A DNA stretch of 55,485 nt from an uncultured Erysipelotrichaceae bacterium (GTDB lineage: Bacteria > Bacillota_I > Bacilli_A > Erysipelotrichales > Erysipelotrichaceae). The stretch spans positions 1 to 55,485 of the forward strand of contig CAJKOS010000001.1 in NCBI GenBank assembly GCA_905201565.1. The letters are read 5' to 3'. Under the pieces are notes generated by a model. That model ran no database searches. It saw only the letters and a list, made by a program, of their open reading frames with translations, and was not told where the DNA came from. How positions within the stretch are numbered: position 1 is the stretch's first letter; each line of letters starts with the position of its first letter. This document shows positions 9,779 to 17,774 of the stretch, one piece after another. The translations under genes and the position numbers were made by a program.

Positions 9779-9800
9779 CCGCTTCGTGCGGTCATTTTTT
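9776..9800 (+). terminator. Terminator of addBA
   Basis: Stem TGACCGC/GCGGTCA (9776-9782 with 9788-9794), 5-base loop, then six T. The stem begins with the addA stop codon itself. Confidence 0.9.
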
Positions 9801-10800
9801 AGTCTTTGCCAACTTCCACATCACCGCTGACAGTGCCGATGCTCAATACCCTTGAACCATCTGCATAAGCGTTGATGCCGTTGATATCACAATCTCCACT
9901 GACTGTACTTGTCTCGATCAATAGATCTTCATCATCTTCCAACTGTACATCAATATCTCCACTCACTGCCCCAAGTTCCATCTTTGCAAACCAGCCAATC
10001 CGGACATCCTGATCTCCTGAAACAGTGGATATCTTGCAAAGGGAGATTTCTTCTGTGGAAATATCCACATCACCACTTTTAGAAACGATTTCCATCGTTT
10101 CATACTTTCCACCATCCACTTCCACATCACCGCTGATGGTATGCAGTACACAGTTTTTCACCTCAGTGTCATCCAGGTTCACATCACCAGATGTTGTTTT
10201 GATGTTCAGGTTATCAATAGAAATATCTTCGATGCGGATGTCTCCAGACACTAGGTCCATCTGAACATCTTTGAGTGATGGAACTTTCAATGTGACACGT
10301 GCGCCATGGAAATGTCTGTTATGGGATTCTTCGATGGTCAGCTTTTTATCTTCCATCATCACATTCACAGTATCGCTGTCATTGATTTTCAGGGAAGTAC
10401 CATTCCCTTCTCCTTGTGCAATCTTCACATCGAGGGATACACCGGTGATAGAAATGGATTCCACATCTGTATATTCCGCTTCACTTGTTTGTGATGGATG
10501 GTCCGCAAACAGTCTTCCCAGGGCATTGCGCAATGTTTTGCCGGCATTATAGAAAGAGTCTGCCACTTCATCCATGCGCACAATCTTCTCTGCCCCTATT
10601 TCCTGTAACATACCACCAAGGTCACCGAGTGACTGTTTGACAGTGCGCACAGCTTCCTTTTCACTCATGCCACTCTTCAGACAATCCTGGTATTGTTCCT
10701 CTGCATCCATCAGGATTTCATCCCGCAATGCCCGGATCTCATCTGTCATCTCATACTGGTCGAATACAATATCGACATATTCCCGTATTTCTTCCATCAT
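9799..10800 (-). CDS. HAAS-domain plus DUF4097 beta-solenoid protein
   Basis: 333 residues. The N-terminal 75 residues are helical (EAVRTVKQSLGD) and look like the HAAS/DUF1700 domain that often pairs with PadR regulators. From about residue 110 it is a DUF4097 'putative adhesin' right-handed beta-helix, with repeating rungs such as VSGDIRIED, TSGDVNLDD, ISGDVEVDG, KSGDVDIS and VSGDIDVQ. No signal peptide or membrane segment is seen, so it is probably cytoplasmic despite the family name. It overlaps the upstream PadR gene by 4 bases (ATGA), the usual two-gene arrangement, likely part of a cell-envelope stress response as inferred from the family context. Confidence 0.8.
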   Translation of the reverse strand: MMEEIREYVDIVFDQYEMTDEIRALRDEILMDAEEQYQDCLKSGMSEKEAVRTVKQSLGDLGGMLQEIGAEKIVRMDEVADSFYNAGKTLRNALGRLFADHPSQTSEAEYTDVESISITGVSLDVKIAQGEGNGTSLKINDSDTVNVMMEDKKLTIEESHNRHFHGARVTLKVPSLKDVQMDLVSGDIRIEDISIDNLNIKTTSGDVNLDDTEVKNCVLHTISGDVEVDGGKYETMEIVSKSGDVDISTEEISLCKISTVSGDQDVRIGWFAKMELGAVSGDIDVQLEDDEDLLIETSTVSGDCDINGINAYADGSRVLSIGTVSGDVEVGKD

Positions 10801-11123
10801 TTCATCAACTTTCCCAGCATCTCAAGCGCTTCTTCAAACTCTTCCAGATTTCTTCGATAAGCTTCTTTTCCTTCTTCGGTAATGGCATAGTAACGCCTTC
10901 TTGCCCCATGGTCTTCATCACCCCAGTAAGAGCGGATATAGCCGGCATTCTGCAGACGCTTGAATGATGTATACAATGTCGCCTCATTCAGCTGATATTG
11001 TCCATCTGTCAATTCCGCTATACGCTTGTTGATGGCATAACCATAGCTGTCACCTTCATTGAGAAAGCGCAACAGTATTGTGTCGGTATTACCGCGAAGA
11101 AGATCTGCTCCAATTGTGCTCAT
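10797..11123 (-). CDS. PadR-family transcriptional regulator
   Basis: 108 residues, a winged-helix PadR repressor: an N-terminal ILLRFLNEGDSYGYAI helix, the recognition region LNEATLYTSFKRLQNAGYI, the wing GARRRYYAITEEGK, and a short C-terminal dimerisation helix (subfamily 2 size). The start has AAGGAGG five to six bases upstream. It is the promoter-proximal gene of the pair with the DUF4097 protein. Such regulators usually repress their own operon, and the AT-rich TATATAATACTAATATG stretch across the -10 region is a plausible operator, though no clean palindrome was seen. Confidence 0.9.
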   Translation of the reverse strand: MSTIGADLLRGNTDTILLRFLNEGDSYGYAINKRIAELTDGQYQLNEATLYTSFKRLQNAGYIRSYWGDEDHGARRRYYAITEEGKEAYRRNLEEFEEALEMLGKLMK

Positions 11124-11142
11124 GCTGTGCCTCCTTGATTAC

Positions 11143-11171
11143 ATATTAGTATTATATACCTTATCTGTCAA
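11143..11171 (-). promoter_or_regulatory. Promoter of the padR-DUF4097 operon
   Basis: Perfect TTGACA (11166-11171), a 17-base spacer, TAATAT (11143-11148), on the minus strand 20 bases upstream of the PadR start codon. It overlaps the last codon and the stop codon of the esterase gene upstream. Confidence 0.8.
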
Positions 11172-11740
11172 TGTATTGTTTGTCTTACCCATTCTATGCC
11201 TTTCTCCACCCTGTATGCAGTATCACTGAAATGGTTGCCAGGATTCATGATAAGTGTACAATCCGCATAACCACTTACCATTGCATATACTTCTTTTGTC
11301 TTGTCTTCAATGGTGGACAGGATGGGGTTACGGCTGTTTTTCTCCTTGTCGCCAAGGGAGAAATATACCACTTTACTATGCAATGGATGGGTTTTGAGAT
11401 AGTCCACAAACCCCGGATACCAGAGTGAGGATGATGCGCTGACACAACCGATGAAACGGTCTGTCAAAGTGCAGCTGTACAAGGCAAATAACCCGGCAAG
11501 GGAATAGCCGGCAATGATCATCTTCTCAGGAAGATCCATTGCCAATATTTCCTGTAACAATTCATCTGCCTTTCCGGCAAAGTCCTCACCACCACGAAAG
11601 ATCTTTTGGCTGTACCAGGGGGAAAGATCCCTGTTCCAGTCTATGTCACTCACCTGATACATAAGACCATCTATTCCTGTTTCCTCTTCCCCAATATAGA
11701 GAACCGGAAACTGTTCTCCTTCTGCAACAACGATTTTCAT
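11168..11740 (-). CDS. Esterase-like alpha/beta hydrolase
   Basis: 190 residues, a compact member of the esterase D / enterochelin-esterase-like group. The nucleophile elbow is GYSLAG (Ser about 79), followed by LFALY. The region LGDKEKNSRNP fits the acid loop and GNHFSD near the C-terminus supplies the likely catalytic His. No signal peptide, so cytoplasmic; the substrate cannot be read from the sequence. Its ATG overlaps the stop of the zinc-ribbon membrane protein gene by one base (TAATG), so translation is coupled. Confidence 0.75.
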   Translation of the reverse strand: MKIVVAEGEQFPVLYIGEEETGIDGLMYQVSDIDWNRDLSPWYSQKIFRGGEDFAGKADELLQEILAMDLPEKMIIAGYSLAGLFALYSCTLTDRFIGCVSASSSLWYPGFVDYLKTHPLHSKVVYFSLGDKEKNSRNPILSTIEDKTKEVYAMVSGYADCTLIMNPGNHFSDTAYRVEKGIEWVRQTIH

Positions 11741-12519
11741 TATGCCGGAAGGAAGGAACCAAGGGACATGCCGTTAAAGACAAAGAACAGGAAGATGAGG
11801 ACGAACAATGTGATGGCAATGACTTTGAGATATGTCAGTTCATATTTCTTCATCCTCGATAACAGGATGACGACATACAGGTTGATGGCGATAACAAACA
11901 GTGCTGTACCGGCAATGAAGCTGACAAAGAACAACAAAGCCGAAAGCAGTGTGACAAGGGATGGCACGAGTAACGTACCACATGTTGTACCAAAAGTACC
12001 CTGTATTCCATTGTTCTGATAGTCTTCGAAAAACGATGCCATAAATAGAAACAAGAATACCACAATGGTCAGGATGATGCCTCCGCCAAAGAAGGACAGG
12101 ATATCAAATCCTGCATTTTCAAGGATCAGTCCTGCATCAAAGGTTCCAAACATGCTGAGGAGTGGCGTGAACAAGGTGTCCAGCAGTCCATACAACATGG
12201 CATATAACAACAATGTGTGGGCAAACAGGGAAAGCACGATGACCACAATGCCAATGAATGGGTTCATGTGGCTCTTTGCGGCAGGGTTGATGATAAAGGC
12301 AAGCACTTCATCCTGTGCTACCTTCGTATCCCCGATCGTTGAATCCAGCAGTTTCTTTCCATTGTCCGCAATGGTATTCACAACCTTGTCTGCTTTTTCC
12401 TCTAATGTTTCTGCAGGTGATTCCTGTTCCACCTTTTCTTCTTCCTGTGGCTGACCACAATACGGGCAGAACTTCGCCCTTTCATTGATTTCTTTTCCAC
12501 AGTGCTTACATAGTTTCAT
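11740..12519 (-). CDS. Zinc-ribbon multipass membrane protein
   Basis: 259 residues. It starts with a zinc ribbon (CKHCGKE and CPYCGQP, residues 4-21), then a Glu-rich linker, then about five hydrophobic segments from residue 95 to 250, with a Yip1-like look (not certain). Bacterial membrane proteins with this zinc-ribbon head are common in Bacillota and mostly uncharacterised. The ribosome binding site is AAGGGAG. It follows the FHA gene across a terminator, so it may have a separate promoter or depend on read-through. Its stop overlaps the esterase start. Confidence 0.65.
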   Translation of the reverse strand: MKLCKHCGKEINERAKFCPYCGQPQEEEKVEQESPAETLEEKADKVVNTIADNGKKLLDSTIGDTKVAQDEVLAFIINPAAKSHMNPFIGIVVIVLSLFAHTLLLYAMLYGLLDTLFTPLLSMFGTFDAGLILENAGFDILSFFGGGIILTIVVFLFLFMASFFEDYQNNGIQGTFGTTCGTLLVPSLVTLLSALLFFVSFIAGTALFVIAINLYVVILLSRMKKYELTYLKVIAITLFVLIFLFFVFNGMSLGSFLPA

Positions 12520-12535
12520 CTGTTAATCTCCCTTC

Positions 12536-12570
12536 TAAAGAAAGACCTGGCACTTCGTTTGCCAGGTCTT
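12536..12570 (-). terminator. Terminator after the FHA gene
   Basis: An 11-base-pair perfect stem, AAGACCTGGCA/TGCCAGGTCTT (12542-12552 with 12560-12570), 7-base loop, followed on the minus strand by TTCTTT. Confidence 0.8.
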
Positions 12571-12575
12571 GTCAA

Positions 12576-13211
12576 TCATTGTTCAAATGCATTGATGGCA
12601 ATGCTAGCCCTGCCAAGGGTTACCACATCTCCCTCATGGATTTTTGCCCTGCCAAGAGGTGGAAGCTTTGTATCATTGAGGTATGTTCCGTTATGCTCAG
12701 AAACATCTTCAATATAGGCTGTGCCATCTTCAAGGATAAAACGGGCATGTCTGCGGGAAACAGCAGGTTCCGATATGACAATGTCACAGGAACTGGCCTC
12801 ACGTCCCAGAAGACATGGGAAGTCGCGGACAACAGTATCGACAGTGTTGTTTCCAACAGTCACTGAAAGAGATATGCCGGTAATACCCGCTTTTGTTTCT
12901 TCCACAACCTTGTCACTGTTCATCACCGGTAAATCCGGCATCGGTACAGATTCTGTTTCTGCAGGAGAAACAACCGGTGGAATGATTTCATCTGCTGTAA
13001 GAGAAAAGTCATCCAGGTTATCCTCAGGCTCTTCAACAGGCTGCAGTGGACGAACCGATGGTTTTTCCACAGGTACCTCTTTCTCCACATAGATAATCTG
13101 ATTCTTCTTAAAGGCAAGTATAATCACTGCAAGGGCAAGTACACCAATGATGGCAAGCAGTACCATCGCAAAGATTTTGGCAAGCCCTGGATCTTCAAAT
13201 ATAGCGCTCAT
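12576..13211 (-). CDS. Membrane-anchored FHA-domain protein
   Basis: 211 residues: an N-terminal membrane helix (about 10-34), an acidic, proline-rich linker (about 40-105), and a C-terminal FHA domain (about 120-211) with the conserved GR (LLGREASSCDI), SRRHARF and NGTYLN signatures that bind phosphothreonine peptides. It probably docks a phosphorylated partner at the inner membrane face. No Ser/Thr kinase or phosphatase is in the window, so the partner is unknown. The ribosome binding site GGAAAGGAAA supports the start. Confidence 0.85.
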   Translation of the reverse strand: MSAIFEDPGLAKIFAMVLLAIIGVLALAVIILAFKKNQIIYVEKEVPVEKPSVRPLQPVEEPEDNLDDFSLTADEIIPPVVSPAETESVPMPDLPVMNSDKVVEETKAGITGISLSVTVGNNTVDTVVRDFPCLLGREASSCDIVISEPAVSRRHARFILEDGTAYIEDVSEHNGTYLNDTKLPPLGRAKIHEGDVVTLGRASIAINAFEQ

Positions 13212-13273
13212 CGTTCAATTTCCTTTCCGCTTTGTACTTATCATACATCGTTAACACGGTTTTCCCAACACCA

Positions 13274-14119
13274 TCATCCATGAACAAGTGCATAAATTCT
13301 GTTTTTGGACACACCTGTCTTCTGGGCAACTTCTTTCACTGCCTTCGAACGGCTTGTTCCAGCCTCTACCGCTTCATCGACCATCTGCCGCAATTGTTCA
13401 TCGGAGTAGGTTTCTGTTTCTTTGGCACACCCTTCACATACGATGACCATTTCTCCTTTGAGATCATCCGCCACTTCCAACAGTTCTGAAATACTTCCCC
13501 TGAGGAATTCCTCATGTAACTTTGTCAGTTCCCTGGCAATGACACATTGCCTTTCACCAAGGACTTCTTCCATATTCCGCAATGTCTTTGCTATGCGGTG
13601 TGGTGCTTCATAGAACACAAGGGTCATCGGATAATCCGCATATTCCACAAGTTTCTTCTTCCTCTCATTTTCAATAGAAGGAAGAAAACCGATGAAGATG
13701 AAGGGTTGTACAACAAGACCCGAAGCCACAAGGGCATTGAGAAAGGCACTGCATCCCGATAATGGAATTACACGGTACCCTGCTTCTCTTACATCGAAGA
13801 CAACCCTTTGTCCCGGGTCACTGACCAGTGGATAACCTGCATCTGAGATCAGGGCAACACTGTTTCCCTCTTCCAACAGGTTGACAATTCCAATGGCACT
13901 GGACTCTTCATTGAAGTTCTGGCAGGCAATGAGCCTTTTATGAATGCCGAAGTGTTTCAATAACTGTCCACTTGTGCGCGTATCTTCACAGGCAATCACA
14001 TCCACACTGTTCAATACTTCCACCGCTCTTGGGGTCATCTCACTGAGATTGCCAACCGGTGTTGGCACAAGGTAAAGAGCAGGTCCTGTTTCTGTAAACG
14101 ATTTTTGTCTCTGCAACAT
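13274..14119 (-). CDS. rsmI: 16S rRNA 2'-O-ribose methyltransferase RsmI
   Basis: 281 residues, the SAM-dependent enzyme that 2'-O-methylates C1402 of 16S rRNA in the P site. Family motifs are present: LVPTPVGNLSEMTPRA at the start, CEDTRTSGQLL, LISDAGYPLVSDPG, PLSGCSAFLNALVASG and FYEAPHRI. A C-terminal helical extension (SKAVKEVAQKTGVSKNRIY) matches the usual RsmI tail. Its ATG overlaps the stop of ricT by one base (TAATG). It is the last gene of the tmk-holB-ricT-rsmI operon. Confidence 0.96.
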   Translation of the reverse strand: MLQRQKSFTETGPALYLVPTPVGNLSEMTPRAVEVLNSVDVIACEDTRTSGQLLKHFGIHKRLIACQNFNEESSAIGIVNLLEEGNSVALISDAGYPLVSDPGQRVVFDVREAGYRVIPLSGCSAFLNALVASGLVVQPFIFIGFLPSIENERKKKLVEYADYPMTLVFYEAPHRIAKTLRNMEEVLGERQCVIARELTKLHEEFLRGSISELLEVADDLKGEMVIVCEGCAKETETYSDEQLRQMVDEAVEAGTSRSKAVKEVAQKTGVSKNRIYALVHG

Positions 14120-15273
14120 TATTCCTCTGCTTCTTTCTTCTTTCTTGAGAATGTGCGAACCGTTATATTCCGTGTCTCTGTCTTTGCATTGTCATGGCGT
14201 GGACGCTCATGATGCTGGGGACGTCTGTTGCTATTCGGTTTGGCACTATGCTGTTCATGGTGTGGTTTGGCTGGTTCCTGCTTCTTGCGGGAGAATGTGC
14301 GCACTTCTGTCTTTGGGCGTTCCTCTTTCTCGACAGGTGCTGTATGTTGTGTTGTATGGATGACAGTCTTGCGGACTGGCTTTCCTTCTTCCTTCTTTTT
14401 CTGCATGACAACACCTTTGCGGGGAATTGCCTTTGTGCGCAGTTCATCCAATGTGATAAACAGTGCATTTTCCCTGTTTTCAAGCTTTGCCTCATCAGAC
14501 ATGACATTCATGTTCGTAATCCGGTAAATCTCTCCTTCATACTCAACCTGTGATCCCATCTTTGGCAGGTCCTTTGTCATCTCCTTGTAGTCTTCATTTT
14601 CATAGCTGAGGCAGCAGAGGAGTTTTCCACACATACCGGAGAGCTTGTCGATGTTCAAAGCGAGCAGCTGTGTCTTTGCCATATTGATGGAAATGACATC
14701 GAACCTCGACTTGAACCTTCTGCAACAGCACTCCATGCCACACATGCCAATGCCACCTACCATCCTCGCCTTGTCTCGTTCACCGATCTGCCTGAGTTCA
14801 ATGCGGCAGTGCAGCTTTGCGCCAAGGTGTTTTAACAACTCACGGAAGTCTACTCTTGTCTCAGAGAGATAGATGAAGAGGACCTTTGCCCTGTCGAGTG
14901 TATACTGGGCACTCAGCAGGTTCATCGGCAGATCAAGTTCATGAATTTCGTGCTGGCAGATTTCAAAGGCACGGTCATTTTCCTTCTTGTTTGCCTCATA
15001 CATCTTCTTGTCCTGTTCTGTCGCTACGCGCAATATCGGTTTTGTCGGCATGCGCAGTCCATAGCGGGCTATTTCAAGGGCTCCCCCTTCGCATATACCT
15101 AGTTCTATTCCTTGTTGTGTTTCGACCACAACATATTCACCTTTGGCAATCGTGTTGTCTTCTGTTCCAAAGGAATATGGTCTGCCTGCTGTTTCAAAGC
15201 GGACAGGAACCGTATAGGTAAAGACGGGTGTTTCTACAGCTTCCGCCTGTTCAGTTTCTTTTTCTAACGTCAT
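14119..15273 (-). CDS. ricT: RicT (YaaT), PSP1-domain subunit of the RNase Y specificity complex
   Basis: 384 residues. The PSP1 core (about 20-260) contains the Cys-rich motifs GMCGMECCCRRF and GMCGKLLCCLSYE expected to hold iron-sulfur clusters in the RicA-RicF-RicT complex, which directs RNase Y processing of mRNA (known from Bacillus subtilis). Its place next to holB is conserved across Bacillota. Odd feature: a long basic, His/Pro/Arg-rich tail (about 285-384), much longer than in B. subtilis YaaT (275 residues), with the peptide VRTFSRKK occurring twice. The tail looks disordered. It overlaps holB by 23 bases. Confidence 0.92.
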   Translation of the reverse strand: MTLEKETEQAEAVETPVFTYTVPVRFETAGRPYSFGTEDNTIAKGEYVVVETQQGIELGICEGGALEIARYGLRMPTKPILRVATEQDKKMYEANKKENDRAFEICQHEIHELDLPMNLLSAQYTLDRAKVLFIYLSETRVDFRELLKHLGAKLHCRIELRQIGERDKARMVGGIGMCGMECCCRRFKSRFDVISINMAKTQLLALNIDKLSGMCGKLLCCLSYENEDYKEMTKDLPKMGSQVEYEGEIYRITNMNVMSDEAKLENRENALFITLDELRTKAIPRKGVVMQKKKEEGKPVRKTVIHTTQHTAPVEKEERPKTEVRTFSRKKQEPAKPHHEQHSAKPNSNRRPQHHERPRHDNAKTETRNITVRTFSRKKKEAEE

Positions 15274-16249
15274 GAAAGAATTCCTCCATTTTCTGATATA
15301 TTTGTGCTGTCAGAAGATTCTGGTCATTGAATCTTGTGCACAGGTCTTTCTCCCTGTGCATCCTGATGATCAGCTTTGCATAATCTTCCTGATGACCAAC
15401 AGCCTGTTGTACTGCATTCTGATACCAGGAAGGAACATGATGTCTTTTGAGAATCACATCATGGCAATACAGATCCAGAAGATCCAGAAACATGCGTATC
15501 ATCTGCAGGTTCTCTGTCCTGTCAGATAATTTATAGCTGATATCATAATCCACAAGCCATTCTGAAAACGGTCCATTGATGCCAAGGCACTGTTTCAACA
15601 TCGCAACGGCATGGGTGTACATGTCACTTTTGACAAACTCTGCCACATTTTCATCTGCCTTGGCAAGATGTGATACAAACCATACATCTTCTTCCTCAAT
15701 ACCACTTTCCCTTGCTTTTTGCAAAAGATAGTCCTCGGATGGACGGACAAAATAGAGCACCGTACACCGTGAGACAATGGTTGGCAGGATCTGGCTGATG
15801 TTATCCACCGTCAGGATGATCGTGATATCCTTCCCTGGTTCTTCAAGAAACTTGAGCAGGGAATTCATGGCCGAAAGGGAACTGTTGCCGGCATTTAACA
15901 ACACCGCAACACGTTGTCCTGTACCTGCTTCCCCACTGGTCTTACTAAACTTTTCCTGCAGGGCATCCACATCATCTTTGGAAATGGCTTTTTGTGTACC
16001 ATCGAGTAGAACAAAATCCATATGTCCGTTTTCTCTGACCCTGCGGCATGTATTACAGCTTTCACAGGCAAAGCCATCTTCCCTGTTTTCACAAAGCAGA
16101 CTCATCGCAAGCAGTAGTGCTGCTTCCTTTTTACATGTCACATCCGGTCCTGCAAAAAGACATGCATGGGATACTGTCCCATTGACAAGGGCAATGCGCA
16201 AAGCCTCATAGACAAGGGGCTGTTCTTCTTTTAACTGCTCCTTAAGCAT
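15251..16249 (-). CDS. holB: DNA polymerase III delta-prime subunit
   Basis: 332 residues, clamp-loader subunit delta'. The zinc module C53-x8-C62-x2-C65-x2-C68 (CESCNTC) and the SRC motif (VSRCTVLYF) are present. The P-loop is degenerate (GPDVTCKK), as expected for delta', which does not hydrolyse ATP. Sensor-like SLLKFLEEP matches the family. It overlaps tmk upstream by 8 bases and ricT downstream by 23 bases, indicating translational coupling through the replication and housekeeping operon. Confidence 0.93.
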   Translation of the reverse strand: MLKEQLKEEQPLVYEALRIALVNGTVSHACLFAGPDVTCKKEAALLLAMSLLCENREDGFACESCNTCRRVRENGHMDFVLLDGTQKAISKDDVDALQEKFSKTSGEAGTGQRVAVLLNAGNSSLSAMNSLLKFLEEPGKDITIILTVDNISQILPTIVSRCTVLYFVRPSEDYLLQKARESGIEEEDVWFVSHLAKADENVAEFVKSDMYTHAVAMLKQCLGINGPFSEWLVDYDISYKLSDRTENLQMIRMFLDLLDLYCHDVILKRHHVPSWYQNAVQQAVGHQEDYAKLIIRMHREKDLCTRFNDQNLLTAQIYQKMEEFFHDVRKRN

Positions 16250-16868
16250 CTAACAGTTCCTTTACTGCAGCATAGGCAGACTGTACAACTTCTGCTTCAC
16301 TTCTTTCCGCATCGATGATGATCATCCGCTCCTTGTAGCGTTCAATCACTGTCTGATAGCCATCATAGACACGTTTGTGGAAGTCAAGACCTTCCTGGTC
16401 AAGGCGGTCAAGGAATGTCCTTGCGCCAATCCGGGAAAGACCTGTTTCTGCTGAAACATTGAGGAATATCGTCTTGTCCGGCATCCGGTTTTCAATCGCA
16501 AATTGATTGATGGCAAATACTTCATTCATGCCAATCTCTCTTCCTGCCCCCTGATAGGCAAGGGAAGAGTCCACAAAGCGGTCACTGATCACCGTAATGC
16601 CCTTTGCCAATGCCGGAAGCACAATTTCCACCAGATGCTGCCTGCGGCTTGCGGCATAAAGCAAAGCTTCTGTACGTGCATCCATCTCTGTATTCTGCGG
16701 GTCGAGGATGACATTGCGAACCTCTTCCGCAATCTTACTGCCGCCCGGTTCCCGGGTGTAAAGCACTGCATATCCATCTTCTGTCAGTTTTTGTACAACT
16801 GCCTTACTGACAGTTGTCTTTCCGGATCCATCCGGACCTTCAAATGTAATAAACAATCCGTTTTTCAT
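16242..16868 (-). CDS. tmk: Thymidylate kinase
   Basis: 208 residues; phosphorylates dTMP to dTDP. Motifs: P-loop FEGPDGSGKTT (residues 9-19), TREPGGSKIAEEVRN (the DR/E-P-G region that binds dTMP), DRFVDSSLAYQGAGR (lid/DRY-like region). It is the first gene of tmk-holB-ricT-rsmI. In B. subtilis yaaQ and yaaR lie between tmk and holB; they are missing here. The gene has no ribosome binding site at normal distance. Instead TATAAT ends six bases before the ATG, so it is predicted to be leaderless. Confidence 0.95.
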   Translation of the reverse strand: MKNGLFITFEGPDGSGKTTVSKAVVQKLTEDGYAVLYTREPGGSKIAEEVRNVILDPQNTEMDARTEALLYAASRRQHLVEIVLPALAKGITVISDRFVDSSLAYQGAGREIGMNEVFAINQFAIENRMPDKTIFLNVSAETGLSRIGARTFLDRLDQEGLDFHKRVYDGYQTVIERYKERMIIIDAERSEAEVVQSAYAAVKELLDA

Positions 16869-16874
16869 TCGTTT

Positions 16875-16883
16875 ATTATATCA
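16875..16883 (-). promoter_or_regulatory. Extended -10 promoter of the tmk operon, leaderless geometry
   Basis: TGATATAAT on the minus strand (TGn plus perfect TATAAT), then AAACGA, then the tmk ATG. The expected transcription start is the A of ATG. The divergent VanY-type gene uses the same geometry from the other side of this 64-base gap. Confidence 0.7.
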
Positions 16884-16917
16884 TTTTCAGACTACTTGCG
16901 CCTATATTGACCAATTA

Positions 16918-16926
16918 TGTTAGAAT
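16918..16926 (+). promoter_or_regulatory. Extended -10 promoter of the VanY-type peptidase gene, leaderless geometry
   Basis: TGTTAGAAT (TGn plus TAGAAT), then AATCGC (six bases), then ATG at 16933. No ribosome binding site is seen upstream of the start codon. Confidence 0.6.
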
Positions 16927-16932
16927 AATCGC

Positions 16933-17745
16933 ATGACCAAAAAAAATAGAATAAGACATAAGAAACGGATTCGTGTCGACCGTCTTATCGTTCTTCTCAT
17001 TATATTTGCGGCAATGATTACCGCCATATTCTATGGATGTTCATTGCTATTCCATCTTCTTTTCCCTGCAAAACCTGCAGAAGAAACTGCGACACCATCT
17101 ACAACTTCACCCGCTGTTACATCATCTCCCGATGAACAAGAAGAAGAGAATCCGGAACTCTATGATCCCAATTCTATTTTGTTTTGTGCCAACAAGAAAC
17201 ACCCGCTGCCTGATAACTATCAGCCTTCAGATCTAGTCTATGTCAATGTGACACAAACCCATGGAGATACTACATTGCGCAAAGAAGCAGCCGATGCCAT
17301 GATTGCCATGTTTGATGCAGCGAAGGCTGATGGGGTGACATTGGTACTTGGATCAGGGTTCCGCGACCAGGCATACCAGACAAATCTCTACAATATGTAT
17401 GTTGCTCAAAGTGGACAGGAATACGCAGATTCCATATCTTCAAGACCTGGTTATTCTGAACATCAGACTGGTCTAGCGGCAGATATCAAAGCCCCTGATG
17501 ATGGTACATTTCTCGACGAAACCTTCATCAATACGCCGCAAGGCCAGTGGCTCTACAACAACGCCTACCGCTTTGGCTGGATATTGCGATACCCTGAAGG
17601 CAAAGAAGATATTACCGGTTATGACTATGAACCGTGGCATTACCGCTATGTTGGTATAGAAACCGCCACAGCCATGCACAACATTGACCCCAATCTCACA
17701 TTTGAAGAATATTTCAATATTGAAGGCGGTACATACACCGAATAA
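16933..17745 (+). CDS. Membrane-anchored D,D-carboxypeptidase, VanY/M15B family
   Basis: 270 residues. A basic N-terminus (residues 1-15) and one membrane helix (about 18-45) anchor it facing outward, followed by a Thr/Pro/Ser/Glu-rich linker. The M15B peptidase domain (about 100-255) has the zinc motif SEHQTGLAAD (His and Asp ligands) and the catalytic Glu and third zinc ligand in YEPWHYRYVG. It also has the substrate loop GSGFRDQAYQ. Such enzymes trim the terminal D-Ala (or D-Lac) from peptidoglycan stems. There is no vancomycin cluster nearby, so a housekeeping wall role is most likely. Monocistronic, with its own terminator. Confidence 0.92.
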   Translation: MTKKNRIRHKKRIRVDRLIVLLIIFAAMITAIFYGCSLLFHLLFPAKPAEETATPSTTSPAVTSSPDEQEEENPELYDPNSILFCANKKHPLPDNYQPSDLVYVNVTQTHGDTTLRKEAADAMIAMFDAAKADGVTLVLGSGFRDQAYQTNLYNMYVAQSGQEYADSISSRPGYSEHQTGLAADIKAPDDGTFLDETFINTPQGQWLYNNAYRFGWILRYPEGKEDITGYDYEPWHYRYVGIETATAMHNIDPNLTFEEYFNIEGGTYTE

Positions 17746-17774
17746 AGGAGAGGTTTTCCCTCTCCTTTGCTTTT
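17744..17774 (+). terminator. Terminator of the VanY-type peptidase gene
   Basis: Ten-base-pair stem AAAGGAGAGG/CCTCTCCTTT (17744-17753 with 17759-17768), 5-base loop, then GCTTTTA. It begins in the stop codon. Confidence 0.75.
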
